Below, in pieces: positions 15,094 to 22,048 of a DNA stretch of 22,048 nt. Where the stretch lies: NCBI GenBank assembly GCA_015655535.1, contig JAATEW010000170.1, positions 1-22,048 on the forward strand. The letters are read 5' to 3'. Position 1 is the first letter of the stretch. Each line of letters opens with the position of its first letter. Origin of the DNA: Hyphomicrobiales bacterium. GTDB lineage: Bacteria; Pseudomonadota; Alphaproteobacteria; Rhizobiales; Beijerinckiaceae. A model generated the notes under the pieces. It did not search any database. It worked only from the letters and a program-made list of their open reading frames with translations, and was not told the DNA's origin. A program made the translations under genes and the position numbers.

Positions 15094-16836
15094 TTAAAAC
15101 GTGAACCCGACCTGTATAAGACCTTTTGTATGTTTGTCGTAAACGGTCTTGTCATATTGCGCTATGGCATCTGTCCCAAAGGTATGAGCAAGATATGCCT
15201 TGACGAGGAAGAGCCGGGCAGGGGCGTACTCATAATTCCCATAATAGCTAAGGCCGACATCGTTCATTTGTGTGTAGCTTCTCTGCAGATTCTGATAGGA
15301 GGCATTTTCAAGCCAGACAGCTCCGGTATCGGTAAAGGCGCCGATCGAATGACGATAACCAAGGACATCCGGAAGGCCGTATTTTAACTCGGGCGTGACG
15401 ACATAACCACTATCGCCCGCGAACCCCTCGTCAAAAGTCCGTACGCCGTTGAAGCCGGTCAGAGTCATTTGCTCGCTTCTGTCGAGATTGCCGGACAATG
15501 ACTTTTGGCTTCTAAGGACCACAGAGAATGAGAGCTTGTCAGTGAGAGCAAGCATGGCATTGAAATTGAGGTTGATCTTCTCGTAATTTCCCAGGGAATT
15601 AACTCCGGCCAAATTGGCGGCCTTCTGGTCCGGATCTGGATAATTCGTGTATCCCGCGGTAATTGAGAATATTGCACTCGTCGTAAACGGCAGCCCCATG
15701 AGCTCGCCAAACGTATCGCGACGGAGGGCCGCTGTGCCCAAGTCGATCGTTCTTGTGTTGTACGAAACGCCGAGAGATTTATCATCCAGGGCTCTGTGGG
15801 TGAAGTTCGCCGAAATAAAAATGCTGTCCTCTCGTTGGCGTCTTAGCGCATAAGTCAAAGTTCCCCCGACTTCCTCGGCTAGGCCGGTCGGATCGATATC
15901 CTTGAAAACGCCGCCTATCCGATAGGTCGATCTCAAGGCAAAGACTTCTCCATTCAAGCCGTCATAACCAAGTGGAAAGGAATAGCCCACGCGTGTGCTC
16001 GAATTACGCGTTTGCGAGAGGAGTTCGAAAGCCGAGAGCCGGTCGCCAAATCCAAGCGGCGAATTCAGATTGACGTTCCCTGTCAGCCTGTCGCGTCCAA
16101 AGAAACCCGCACCAAAATTGTCTCCGAGAAGGTAACCGTCGATGCGGCGAGCCTCTGGGACGTTAAATACAAAGTCGGTCGTTTCCGGTTTTTTGCCGCT
16201 TTCGGTGTTGATCGCTGGCACTCCGGCACCCGGCAAATCTGCGACGAGCAGCATAGCGCGCTCGAGTTCATCTTTGTGGATGAGCGGCGATCCGGCCAGC
16301 GCGTGATCAATCACCTCTTTCAAATAATCCTCCCGCACGAGGGACGTATTATTGACTGTCACCGTCCCATATGTGCCCGGAATAAGCTTTAGACGCAGGG
16401 TGCCTTTCTCCGCGTCCTGAGCAGGAACATATGCTTTGGCAAGCAGATAACCTTCGTCGCGCAAAAGCCGGGTGATTTTGTCCGCTGCTTCGTAAATCTG
16501 GGCGAGCGTCAGCTTGCGGTTTTCGTAAGGTGACAAGATCTCGCGCAATTTATGTTCTTCGACGGGATTTGGACCTTCAAGTTCGAAATGGCTAATGAAT
16601 ATGGTCTCTTTGTCATGGAGCGTGAATTGCTGATCGACAAGTCGCGGCAACACGAGCACGGGGGTGGTGCGGGGCAGGCCGGGATGTCGGGCGGCCTCGG
16701 CCGATTGCAGAGCGGTGCCGGCGTCAGGTATGGCCCCAATCAGCGGTGCTTGCGGAACCTGCGCGAATGCGGAAGACGTCGCCGCTAACGTCGCCTGAAT
16801 GCCGGCGTAGTATGCGATGATGACTCTGAACTGCAT
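15094..16836 (-). CDS. Two-partner-secretion outer-membrane transporter (TpsB, ShlB/FhaC family)
   Basis: 580 aa, translocates the TpsA exoprotein encoded just upstream. A signal peptide (IIAYYAGIQATLAATSSAFA) is followed by a proline-rich helix and linker. Two POTRA domains follow: about residues 75-150 (ISHFELEGPNPVEEHKLREI, LTLAQIYEAADKITRLLRDE, GYLLAKAYVPAQD), then about 155-230 (GTVTVNNTSLVREDYLKEVI, LERAMLLVADLPG). A 16-strand barrel ends in GLIQVGFTF with terminal phenylalanine, as needed for BAM assembly. Domains and length fit the family. Start is ATG 16836, 71 bp after the TpsA stop, in the same direction, so the two are probably one transcript. The order tpsA then tpsB is less common than the reverse but known. 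Confidence 0.92.
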   Translation of the reverse strand: MQFRVIIAYYAGIQATLAATSSAFAQVPQAPLIGAIPDAGTALQSAEAARHPGLPRTTPVLVLPRLVDQQFTLHDKETIFISHFELEGPNPVEEHKLREILSPYENRKLTLAQIYEAADKITRLLRDEGYLLAKAYVPAQDAEKGTLRLKLIPGTYGTVTVNNTSLVREDYLKEVIDHALAGSPLIHKDELERAMLLVADLPGAGVPAINTESGKKPETTDFVFNVPEARRIDGYLLGDNFGAGFFGRDRLTGNVNLNSPLGFGDRLSAFELLSQTRNSSTRVGYSFPLGYDGLNGEVFALRSTYRIGGVFKDIDPTGLAEEVGGTLTYALRRQREDSIFISANFTHRALDDKSLGVSYNTRTIDLGTAALRRDTFGELMGLPFTTSAIFSITAGYTNYPDPDQKAANLAGVNSLGNYEKINLNFNAMLALTDKLSFSVVLRSQKSLSGNLDRSEQMTLTGFNGVRTFDEGFAGDSGYVVTPELKYGLPDVLGYRHSIGAFTDTGAVWLENASYQNLQRSYTQMNDVGLSYYGNYEYAPARLFLVKAYLAHTFGTDAIAQYDKTVYDKHTKGLIQVGFTF

Positions 16837-16907
16837 TTGCTCGGGCTCACTCTAGTGTGCGTGCAGGCTGCGAATGCAAGCCGGGTTCCGCTTTCGGACG
16901 ATGACAA

Positions 16908-19900
16908 CTATTGCGCTTTCTGCTCTTCCTTGGCTTTATCTTCCTTGGGGCCGTCATCCTTCGGTTGGATATCCTTCGATGTGTCGTTCTGAGGGGTGTC
17001 GCCCTTCGAGCTATCACCTTTGGACCCGTCATCCTTGGACGTGTCGTCCTTGATGTTCTTCTCCAGATCGTAATGTTGACCGTCGATCTCGATGCTGCGG
17101 ATGGCGGCACCGAAGTTCGGGCGTTTCAGCTGCGGAGGGGTCAACGCGGTTTTATGACGGCGTTTGACCGGGTTTCCAATTGGAGCGGGCGGCGGGCCTG
17201 AGGGAGCTTCCTCGACCTTCAGGTTATCGTTGATATTCGCAGGCGCATTGGCGGACGTCGCCGGCGTCCCAGCCGTAGCGGAATCGGCCGCCTTCACGTC
17301 CGTTTTCGCCTGCTTTTCCACATCTCTGGTCACCACCGCATCGGCAGCTGGCGCGCCATTTTGTGCTGCCGTGTTATCATTGGAAGACGTGGTCTGTGTT
17401 TGATCGCCGTTGCTCGTATTCGAGCCGCTGGCATTGCCATCGCCGTTGCCAGGATTGGTATCTCCGGCGCCGCTATTGTTCGCAGAGCCTGCGTCGACAC
17501 CGTTCACGGTGCCGTTTTGAACCGAAATGTCGGCATGGGTACTCGAACCGGTATAGGCGCTATTATTGACGGACCCCGTATTGACTCCGCCTATATTGCC
17601 GACATCGCCGCCGGTGCCAGATACGCTCCCGGTGGCGGTGGAGTCATCGACGTTTCCGCCCCGGAGGTTTGAGCCGAACAGGCCGCCGACCTCGCTGCCG
17701 CCTGTCACATTTCCGGAGGCACCGACATTGCCGACCTGGCCGGCGTTTTGTCCGACGAATCCGCCAGTCGTGTCGCCGCCGTTCACATTGCCGCTTTCGT
17801 TATTATAGACAAGGACACCGCCGCTATCATTCGCACCGGCGAATCCGCCTGTGTAACCGGCGCCATTTACGGTCCCGCTGGCAGAGGATGTGTATATGGT
17901 GCCGCTATTGTAGCCGACGAAGCCGCCGGTGTAATTTCCAGTGCCTTGCACATTTATCGAAGTGGTGGAATTGGAAATGGTCCCGCCCGCCGCATTGGTT
18001 CCGACAAAGCCGCCGGTATTGTCGATGCCGATGACGCTGCCGCTGCCGCTGGCCGTTGAGTTTGTGATGCTGCCGTTATTGGTGCCGACGAAACCGCCAG
18101 TCGACGTGTAGCCTATTTGGTTGACGCTTGTAACGCGGTCACGAATGACCGCGTTCGAGTTGGATATCTTGCCGGAGGTCCCGTTTATTCCAGCGAAGCC
18201 GCCGACGGAGTTGACGCCAATGACTTGGGTAAGCGTCGCGGACGATTGGTCGATGGTGCCGTTATTGTAGCCTACGAAGCCACCGACCGTACTGAACACG
18301 CCAGCGCTTACGTTCCCGCCCACGTAAGAGGAGGTTGTGATCGTGCCATTATTGATGCCTGCGAATCCGCCGATGCAACAAAAGAGCAACGCATCCTGGT
18401 CATGGGGCGGGGTTGAGTTGACCAAACCGACAGTTACATTACCCGTAGCCGTGGATGCGGTGATCAAGCCGGAGTTAACGCCGACGAATCCGCCGACGCC
18501 GCCGGTTATGAAATCCCAATCACCCCAGCTAAAACTGACATCGCCCGAGGCTTTGGAAGAGGTAATGAAGCCGCTATTCGTGCCAACGAGACCGCCGGTG
18601 CCGGGATCTTCCGCCGCGGTGACCGTGCCATAGGCGGAAGAGTTGAAAATGCCGCGGTTGTCCGTGTTTACGCCGTTGACGATCCGGCCGCCACTGTTGC
18701 TGCCGACCAATCCGCCGACCGACCCGCCCGAGTCCTCTCCGATTACCAAGGCCTTTGAGCTTGAACCTGTGATCGTTCCTTCATTTGATCCGACCAGTCC
18801 GCCGACTGCGGAGTTACCGTTGACGAATGTCGTGTTGGTCAACTTGCCGGCTGAATCGATCGTATAGAGACTGTTTGCGTTGTAGACGTAGGAATTGGTG
18901 ATCGTCCCGGTGGACTGATTATCTCCGACAAGGCCGCCAATATTGGAGGCGCCATTATCGGGAGGAGGGACAGTATCACCAGTATTAACCATGACATTCA
19001 TCGCATAAGTATTGCTGATGTTTCCGTAGTTGATGGCCACCAGCGCGCCCATGTTACGGTTATTATAGCCCGTCGCGGAAATATTGGCATTGATGAGTCC
19101 AATGTCGCGGACCGTGGCGTAGGCATTTGAGGATGTGCCAAGCTGAGCGATCAAGCCGTCCGTACTACCGGCCCCGCCGTTCTGGGTCTCAGCGGTGTTG
19201 TTGATTGTGAGATTGCTAACCGAGTGGCCGAGGCCGGCAAGGGTGCCGGTGAAAGCGGCATTTATCACTGAGCCATTATAAGTGGTGCCGGAGGCATCGA
19301 GGTTCTGAGCGACAGCATAATAACCGGTCGGATTGTTGGAGATCGCGGCGAGATCGCTCATGCTGTGGACTAGCGTATAGGCCTGTCCGTTGATGCTCAG
19401 GCTGGCATTGGCGCCGCTCAATGTGATTGCGGCGCTGCCCACCGCGAGCGAGCCGTCGCCGCTGTTCAGCGTCAGATTATTGATGTTATAGCCGCTACCC
19501 GCGACGGCGCTGCCCGTCGTGGCATAGCCGCCATAATTCATGACCAGTCCGGCGCTCGCGCCCGTCGCGGTGATGGCCGCGTTGATGTTGATATTATTGG
19601 CGGCGTCGAGGGTCAGAACGCTGTTCGAACCCCAGGTGACGGCGGCGTTGACATTGATATCGCCATTCTCCGACCCGCCGCTCGCGGTCGCGATGGTGAC
19701 ATTTCCGTTGGTGAGACTGTTTTCCAGCGTCACGGCGCCAATGCCGCTCGCCGTCAGGCTGCCACTGCCGCCGGTGATCGTGAAGTCGGTCGGATCGATC
19801 AGCCAAGTGCCATTGGAGCTGCTGCCGGAGGAAGATTTTGTGGTGATGATCGCATTATCCGCGACCACCACCTTGTTGCCGCTTGTTTCGATCGTACCGC

Positions 19901-20882
19901 CTTTGCCGCCCTTCGGTGCCGAGGCGTCGAGCTTGCCCGCGACATGGACTGTACCGCCTGAGGCGATAAGCTGGATCTTGCCGACATGCACCGTGCCCGT
20001 GCCTGAGCGTCCGCCCCTTAAGGCGGACATGGTGCGTGCCTGGATGACGCCGGTGTTGTTCACTTGCGCGGACAAAAGCGAATCGGCTGCTTTCGCTGTC
20101 ATGATGACCTGACCGCCGTCGGCTTTGATCAACTGCTTGTTCGAAACGAGCGCATTCATCGTGCCCTGATCAATCGTCACATTGATGAGCGAATCGCCGT
20201 TGAGGTTAAGGGAGATTTTGGTCCCCGACGCCATGGCGACGGTGCCTAGTTTCGCAGAAATGACGCCGTTGTTGACGACCGTCTTGCCGAGCAGCGCGAT
20301 ATAGCCGCTGTCGGTTGCGCGAATATGGCCCTTGTTGATGACGGCAGCGGTCGATGAGCCTGAGAACGTATAGTTCCGGGCCATGAAATTCGAATTCGAG
20401 ATATTGAGGGTCGAAGCGACGAGGCCGCCGACATTGACTTCGGCGCCCTTGGTGAAGATCACGCCCGCGGAATTGACGATAAAGACTTGGCCATTGGCAT
20501 TAAGCGCGCCTGCGATAATGCTGGTTTCATTGCCGATGACACGGTTCAGAGTCGTGGACAAGACGCTTGGCTGGTAAAAATTGACGGTCTCGCCCCTCGC
20601 GATGGAGAAGGTTTGCCAATTGATGATAGCCTGATAGGTCGACTGATTGATGTTGGTTGTGCCGCCGGTCTGCGTAATGCTGGCGGAACCGGCTACGACA
20701 GAGCCGCCGGTCGGGCCGGCGAGTGCCGGAAAAAACGGGACTAAGATAGCGGGCAAAGCCGCCGCGCCGATGAGAAAAGGCCCCACTATAAGAAGATGAG
20801 TGCCCAATCGCCGTCGAACGACCAAAGCCAGCTTGACGGCGATTGCATGGCCGGTTCTTCCAGAGCGCTTTCTTTTAGGCAT
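16908..20882 (-). CDS. Two-partner-secretion exoprotein with TPS domain and GLUG repeats (TpsA, filamentous-haemagglutinin-like)
   Basis: Large secreted beta-helical surface protein of 1324 aa. I chose ATG 20880-20882; the frame runs on to 21065, but the start used gives a basic, extended signal peptide (MPKRKRSGRTGHAIAVKL, then GTHLLIVGPFLIGAAALPAI, cleavage near residue 55). The TPS/haemagglutination domain spans about residues 56-170 (SITQTGGTTNINQSTYQAII, LNANGQVFIVNSAGVIFTKG); the usual NPNG turn is NANG here. A repetitive beta-helix follows (TWLIDPTDFTITGG, LTLDAANNININAAITATG). About 15 GLUG motifs come next (GGFVGTNNGSITNSTASG type), then a low-complexity region and a lysine/aspartate-rich tail with SKGD-like repeats at the C-terminus. 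It is probably exported by the TpsB product next door. Role as adhesin or ligand-binding exoprotein is open. Confidence 0.9.
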   Translation of the reverse strand: MPKRKRSGRTGHAIAVKLALVVRRRLGTHLLIVGPFLIGAAALPAILVPFFPALAGPTGGSVVAGSASITQTGGTTNINQSTYQAIINWQTFSIARGETVNFYQPSVLSTTLNRVIGNETSIIAGALNANGQVFIVNSAGVIFTKGAEVNVGGLVASTLNISNSNFMARNYTFSGSSTAAVINKGHIRATDSGYIALLGKTVVNNGVISAKLGTVAMASGTKISLNLNGDSLINVTIDQGTMNALVSNKQLIKADGGQVIMTAKAADSLLSAQVNNTGVIQARTMSALRGGRSGTGTVHVGKIQLIASGGTVHVAGKLDASAPKGGKGGTIETSGNKVVVADNAIITTKSSSGSSSNGTWLIDPTDFTITGGSGSLTASGIGAVTLENSLTNGNVTIATASGGSENGDINVNAAVTWGSNSVLTLDAANNININAAITATGASAGLVMNYGGYATTGSAVAGSGYNINNLTLNSGDGSLAVGSAAITLSGANASLSINGQAYTLVHSMSDLAAISNNPTGYYAVAQNLDASGTTYNGSVINAAFTGTLAGLGHSVSNLTINNTAETQNGGAGSTDGLIAQLGTSSNAYATVRDIGLINANISATGYNNRNMGALVAINYGNISNTYAMNVMVNTGDTVPPPDNGASNIGGLVGDNQSTGTITNSYVYNANSLYTIDSAGKLTNTTFVNGNSAVGGLVGSNEGTITGSSSKALVIGEDSGGSVGGLVGSNSGGRIVNGVNTDNRGIFNSSAYGTVTAAEDPGTGGLVGTNSGFITSSKASGDVSFSWGDWDFITGGVGGFVGVNSGLITASTATGNVTVGLVNSTPPHDQDALLFCCIGGFAGINNGTITTSSYVGGNVSAGVFSTVGGFVGYNNGTIDQSSATLTQVIGVNSVGGFAGINGTSGKISNSNAVIRDRVTSVNQIGYTSTGGFVGTNNGSITNSTASGSGSVIGIDNTGGFVGTNAAGGTISNSTTSINVQGTGNYTGGFVGYNSGTIYTSSASGTVNGAGYTGGFAGANDSGGVLVYNNESGNVNGGDTTGGFVGQNAGQVGNVGASGNVTGGSEVGGLFGSNLRGGNVDDSTATGSVSGTGGDVGNIGGVNTGSVNNSAYTGSSTHADISVQNGTVNGVDAGSANNSGAGDTNPGNGDGNASGSNTSNGDQTQTTSSNDNTAAQNGAPAADAVVTRDVEKQAKTDVKAADSATAGTPATSANAPANINDNLKVEEAPSGPPPAPIGNPVKRRHKTALTPPQLKRPNFGAAIRSIEIDGQHYDLEKNIKDDTSKDDGSKGDSSKGDTPQNDTSKDIQPKDDGPKEDKAKEEQKAQ
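17540..19055 (-). repeat. GLUG-motif coding repeats within the exoprotein gene
   Basis: Roughly 15 tandem coding repeats, each starting G-G-[FL]-[VA]-G-x-N and followed by a short strand with I-x-x-S. They are spaced irregularly (about 20 to 45 residues). At DNA level the plus strand shows recurring CCGACGAAxCCGCCxG cores. GLUG units are found in bacterial surface and IgA-peptidase-like proteins. Confidence 0.85.
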
Positions 20883-20924
20883 TCGAAACTCTACGGCAAA
20901 GCGCTCAATAGCTAAGGCCAACAC

Positions 20925-20981
20925 GCTATATAAAAAATAGCTCTGATGTTTCCCTAAGGGAACAGCAATGATTGAATCAAT
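20925..20981. promoter_or_regulatory. Cluster of small inverted repeats before the exoprotein gene
   Basis: Three palindromes lie close together upstream of ATG 20882: GCTAT-N7-ATAGC (20925-20941), TTCCCT-A-AGGGAA (20950-20962) and ATTGA-A-TCAAT (20971-20981). They could be operators or promoter parts for the secretion operon. No regulator can be named from them. Confidence 0.3.
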
Positions 20982-21081
20982 TGGGACAAATGCGCACGCG
21001 TGTCTCAAAGTCCACACTCTGACCGCGCGATAGTAGTCCCGCGAAATCCGATGGTTCTGCCTCATTGCCTATTGCCAGTAG

Positions 21082-21097
21082 ATATAAAACTTTATAT
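21082..21097. promoter_or_regulatory. AT-rich palindrome in the divergent intergenic region
   Basis: ATATAAA-AC-TTTATAT is a perfect 7-base inverted repeat around two bases. It stands between the two divergent surface-protein genes, in an AT-rich patch unlike its surroundings. A TATACT at 21146-21151 could be the -10 of the right-hand gene. Function is not evident. Confidence 0.3.
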
Positions 21098-21188
21098 AGC
21101 AATGCGGCTTAGGCACAGCTTTAACTACGGCTAGTTTTAAGAAATTATACTTTGCTCGCGTCTGCTGGCGTTATTAGGGGGCCGTTAC

Positions 21189-22048
21189 ATGACCGATCAC
21201 ATCGTCTCGGGGAGTTCAACCACCGGCACCCTCTTGTTTCCCAACGACACCCAGGAGGTTTACTCTGGGGGCCTAACGCTCAGCACTACTATCTTGAGTG
21301 GGGGCACGGAAACGGTGTCGGCGGGCGGAACGGCGAGCCGCACGAACGTTTCCGGCGGCATTGAGATCGTATCCTCTGGCGGCGCGGCGAGCGGCACCAT
21401 CGTATCGAGCGGCAGCGAGACCGTCTCGAACGGCGGCCTTACGGTCAGCACACTCATCCTCAGCGGCGGCAGCGAGGTCGTATCTTCGGGCGGAACGGCC
21501 AATGCCACGACCGTCTCGAACGGCGGCGCGGAATATGTGTATTCCAGCGGCACGGCGGTGGGCGCGGGCATCTTGGCTGGCGGCGCCATCTATCTCTCCG
21601 GCGGAACCGCGAGCAATGTGAATGTCGGGGTCAGCGCAACGGAATATGTATCGGCCGGCGGCGTCGACGTCAGCGCGACGATACAGAGCGGCGGCGTTCA
21701 ATATGTCTATGCCAGCGGCACGGCGAGCGGCACAATCGTCGCTGGCGGCGGCAATGAAATTCTCACCGGCGGCACGGCGAGCGCCACAACGCTTCAGACC
21801 AACGGCACGCAGACCATATCCAGCGGCGTGGCGGTCGGGACAGTCATCGGCTCCAAAGCCGTTGAAAACATCCTGGCTGGTGCAACGGCCAGCAGCGCGA
21901 CAATCCTGAGCGGCGGTGTGGAAAATGTCTCCTCCGGCGCCACCGCGGTCGGAGCGGTCATCTCGGCCGGCGGCGTCGAGCGTGTGCTCAACGGCGGCAC
22001 GGCGATCAGCGCCACAGTGCTCAGCGGCGGCACAGAATATATCGCCTC
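21189..22048 (+). CDS. AIDA-type strand-loop-strand repeat surface protein, 5' part (runs off window)
   Basis: ATG 21189 has AGGGGG seven bases upstream, and the frame is open through the last base (286 codons so far). After a short leader (MTDHIVSGSSTTGTLLF) the protein is about 13 tandem repeats of 18-19 residues of the form E-x-V-x-S-G-G-T-A-x-x-T-x-V-x-x-G-G, for example ETVSAGGTASRTNVSGGI. These are the passenger strand-loop-strand repeats of AIDA-like autotransporters, which stack as a beta-helix on the cell surface. There is no Sec signal peptide at the visible start, so a type I or other route, or a different start, must be considered. The C-terminus, which would show a translocator barrel or a secretion signal, is outside the window. 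It is divergent from the two-partner exoprotein. Confidence 0.85.
   Translation, partial: MTDHIVSGSSTTGTLLFPNDTQEVYSGGLTLSTTILSGGTETVSAGGTASRTNVSGGIEIVSSGGAASGTIVSSGSETVSNGGLTVSTLILSGGSEVVSSGGTANATTVSNGGAEYVYSSGTAVGAGILAGGAIYLSGGTASNVNVGVSATEYVSAGGVDVSATIQSGGVQYVYASGTASGTIVAGGGNEILTGGTASATTLQTNGTQTISSGVAVGTVIGSKAVENILAGATASSATILSGGVENVSSGATAVGAVISAGGVERVLNGGTAISATVLSGGTEYIA
21270..22048 (+). repeat. Tandem 54-57 bp coding repeats (AIDA-type)
   Basis: Degenerate tandem units with recurring AGCGGCGGCxxxGA and GGCGGxACGGCxAGC cores encode the 18-19 residue protein repeats. They continue to the window end, and such arrays tend to change copy number by recombination. Confidence 0.8.

Noticed and set aside
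15091..15101. CGTTTAAAACG palindrome at the tpsB stop codon as a terminator
   Set aside because: The stem is only 5 bp and A/T-rich and has no following T-run.
16870..16915. GGAAC before the tpsB gene as an ECF -35
   Set aside because: No CGTC or GGTC at 14-16 bp spacing follows on that strand.
17540..19055. Regularly recurring DNA cores that could suggest a CRISPR array
   Set aside because: Repeats vary in sequence and spacing, are in frame, and encode GLUG motifs.
19540..20112. 190-residue plus-strand frame opposite the exoprotein gene
   Set aside because: Antisense to the conserved TPS exoprotein; proline and valine-rich translation is an artefact of the repeated glycine/asparagine codons.

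Overview
The window looks like a chromosomal iron-acquisition and surface-protein island of an alphaproteobacterium, most likely a member of the Hyphomicrobiales. The reasons are the moderately high G+C, an IalB-family protein, FecI/FecR/TonB-dependent-receptor cassettes, and upstream palindromes resembling the Irr-type iron control element of that group. Genus cannot be fixed from this sequence alone.

Left part (1-11297): three cell-surface-signalling cassettes. Cassette 1 (minus strand) has a FecI-like sigma factor (605-1165) and the N-terminal half of a FecR (1-479, cut by the window edge). Cassette 2 (plus strand) has a sigma factor (about 1869-2387), a FecR interrupted by one in-frame TGA (2465-3439) and an STN-containing TonB-dependent receptor (3555-6041). 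Cassette 3 (plus strand) has a sigma factor (7159-7674), an intact FecR (7743-8720) and a second STN receptor (8844-11297). A decayed receptor C-terminus (1461-1649) lies between cassettes 1 and 2, and a convergent IalB-family gene (6081-6800) lies between cassettes 2 and 3.

Middle (11298-13789): a small unknown gene (11608-11979) and a cyclic-peptide-type ABC exporter (about 12128-13789). Each is preceded by a near-duplicate leader holding a half-conserved iron-box-like site and a GGAAA-N14-CGTC ECF promoter. Sites of the same class stand before both intact receptors and before fecR of cassettes 2 and 3. The -10 variant is shared within a cassette and differs between cassettes.

Right part (13790-22048): on the minus strand, a large two-partner-secretion exoprotein with GLUG repeats (16908-20882), its outer-membrane transporter (15094-16836), a wrecked exbB-exbD remnant (14819-15060) and a TonB-family gene (14024-14800). 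Divergently, the 5' part of a protein made of AIDA-type strand-loop-strand repeats (21189 onward) runs off the window.

Inferred working model: low iron relieves repression at the iron boxes before the sigma genes. A ferric siderophore bound by the receptors signals through the STN domain to FecR and the sigma factor, which then fires the receptor, fecR and exporter promoters. The exporter may secrete a peptide siderophore or a related cyclic peptide. Several parts are visibly decayed (fecR of cassette 2, exbBD, an old receptor), so the island is being rearranged.
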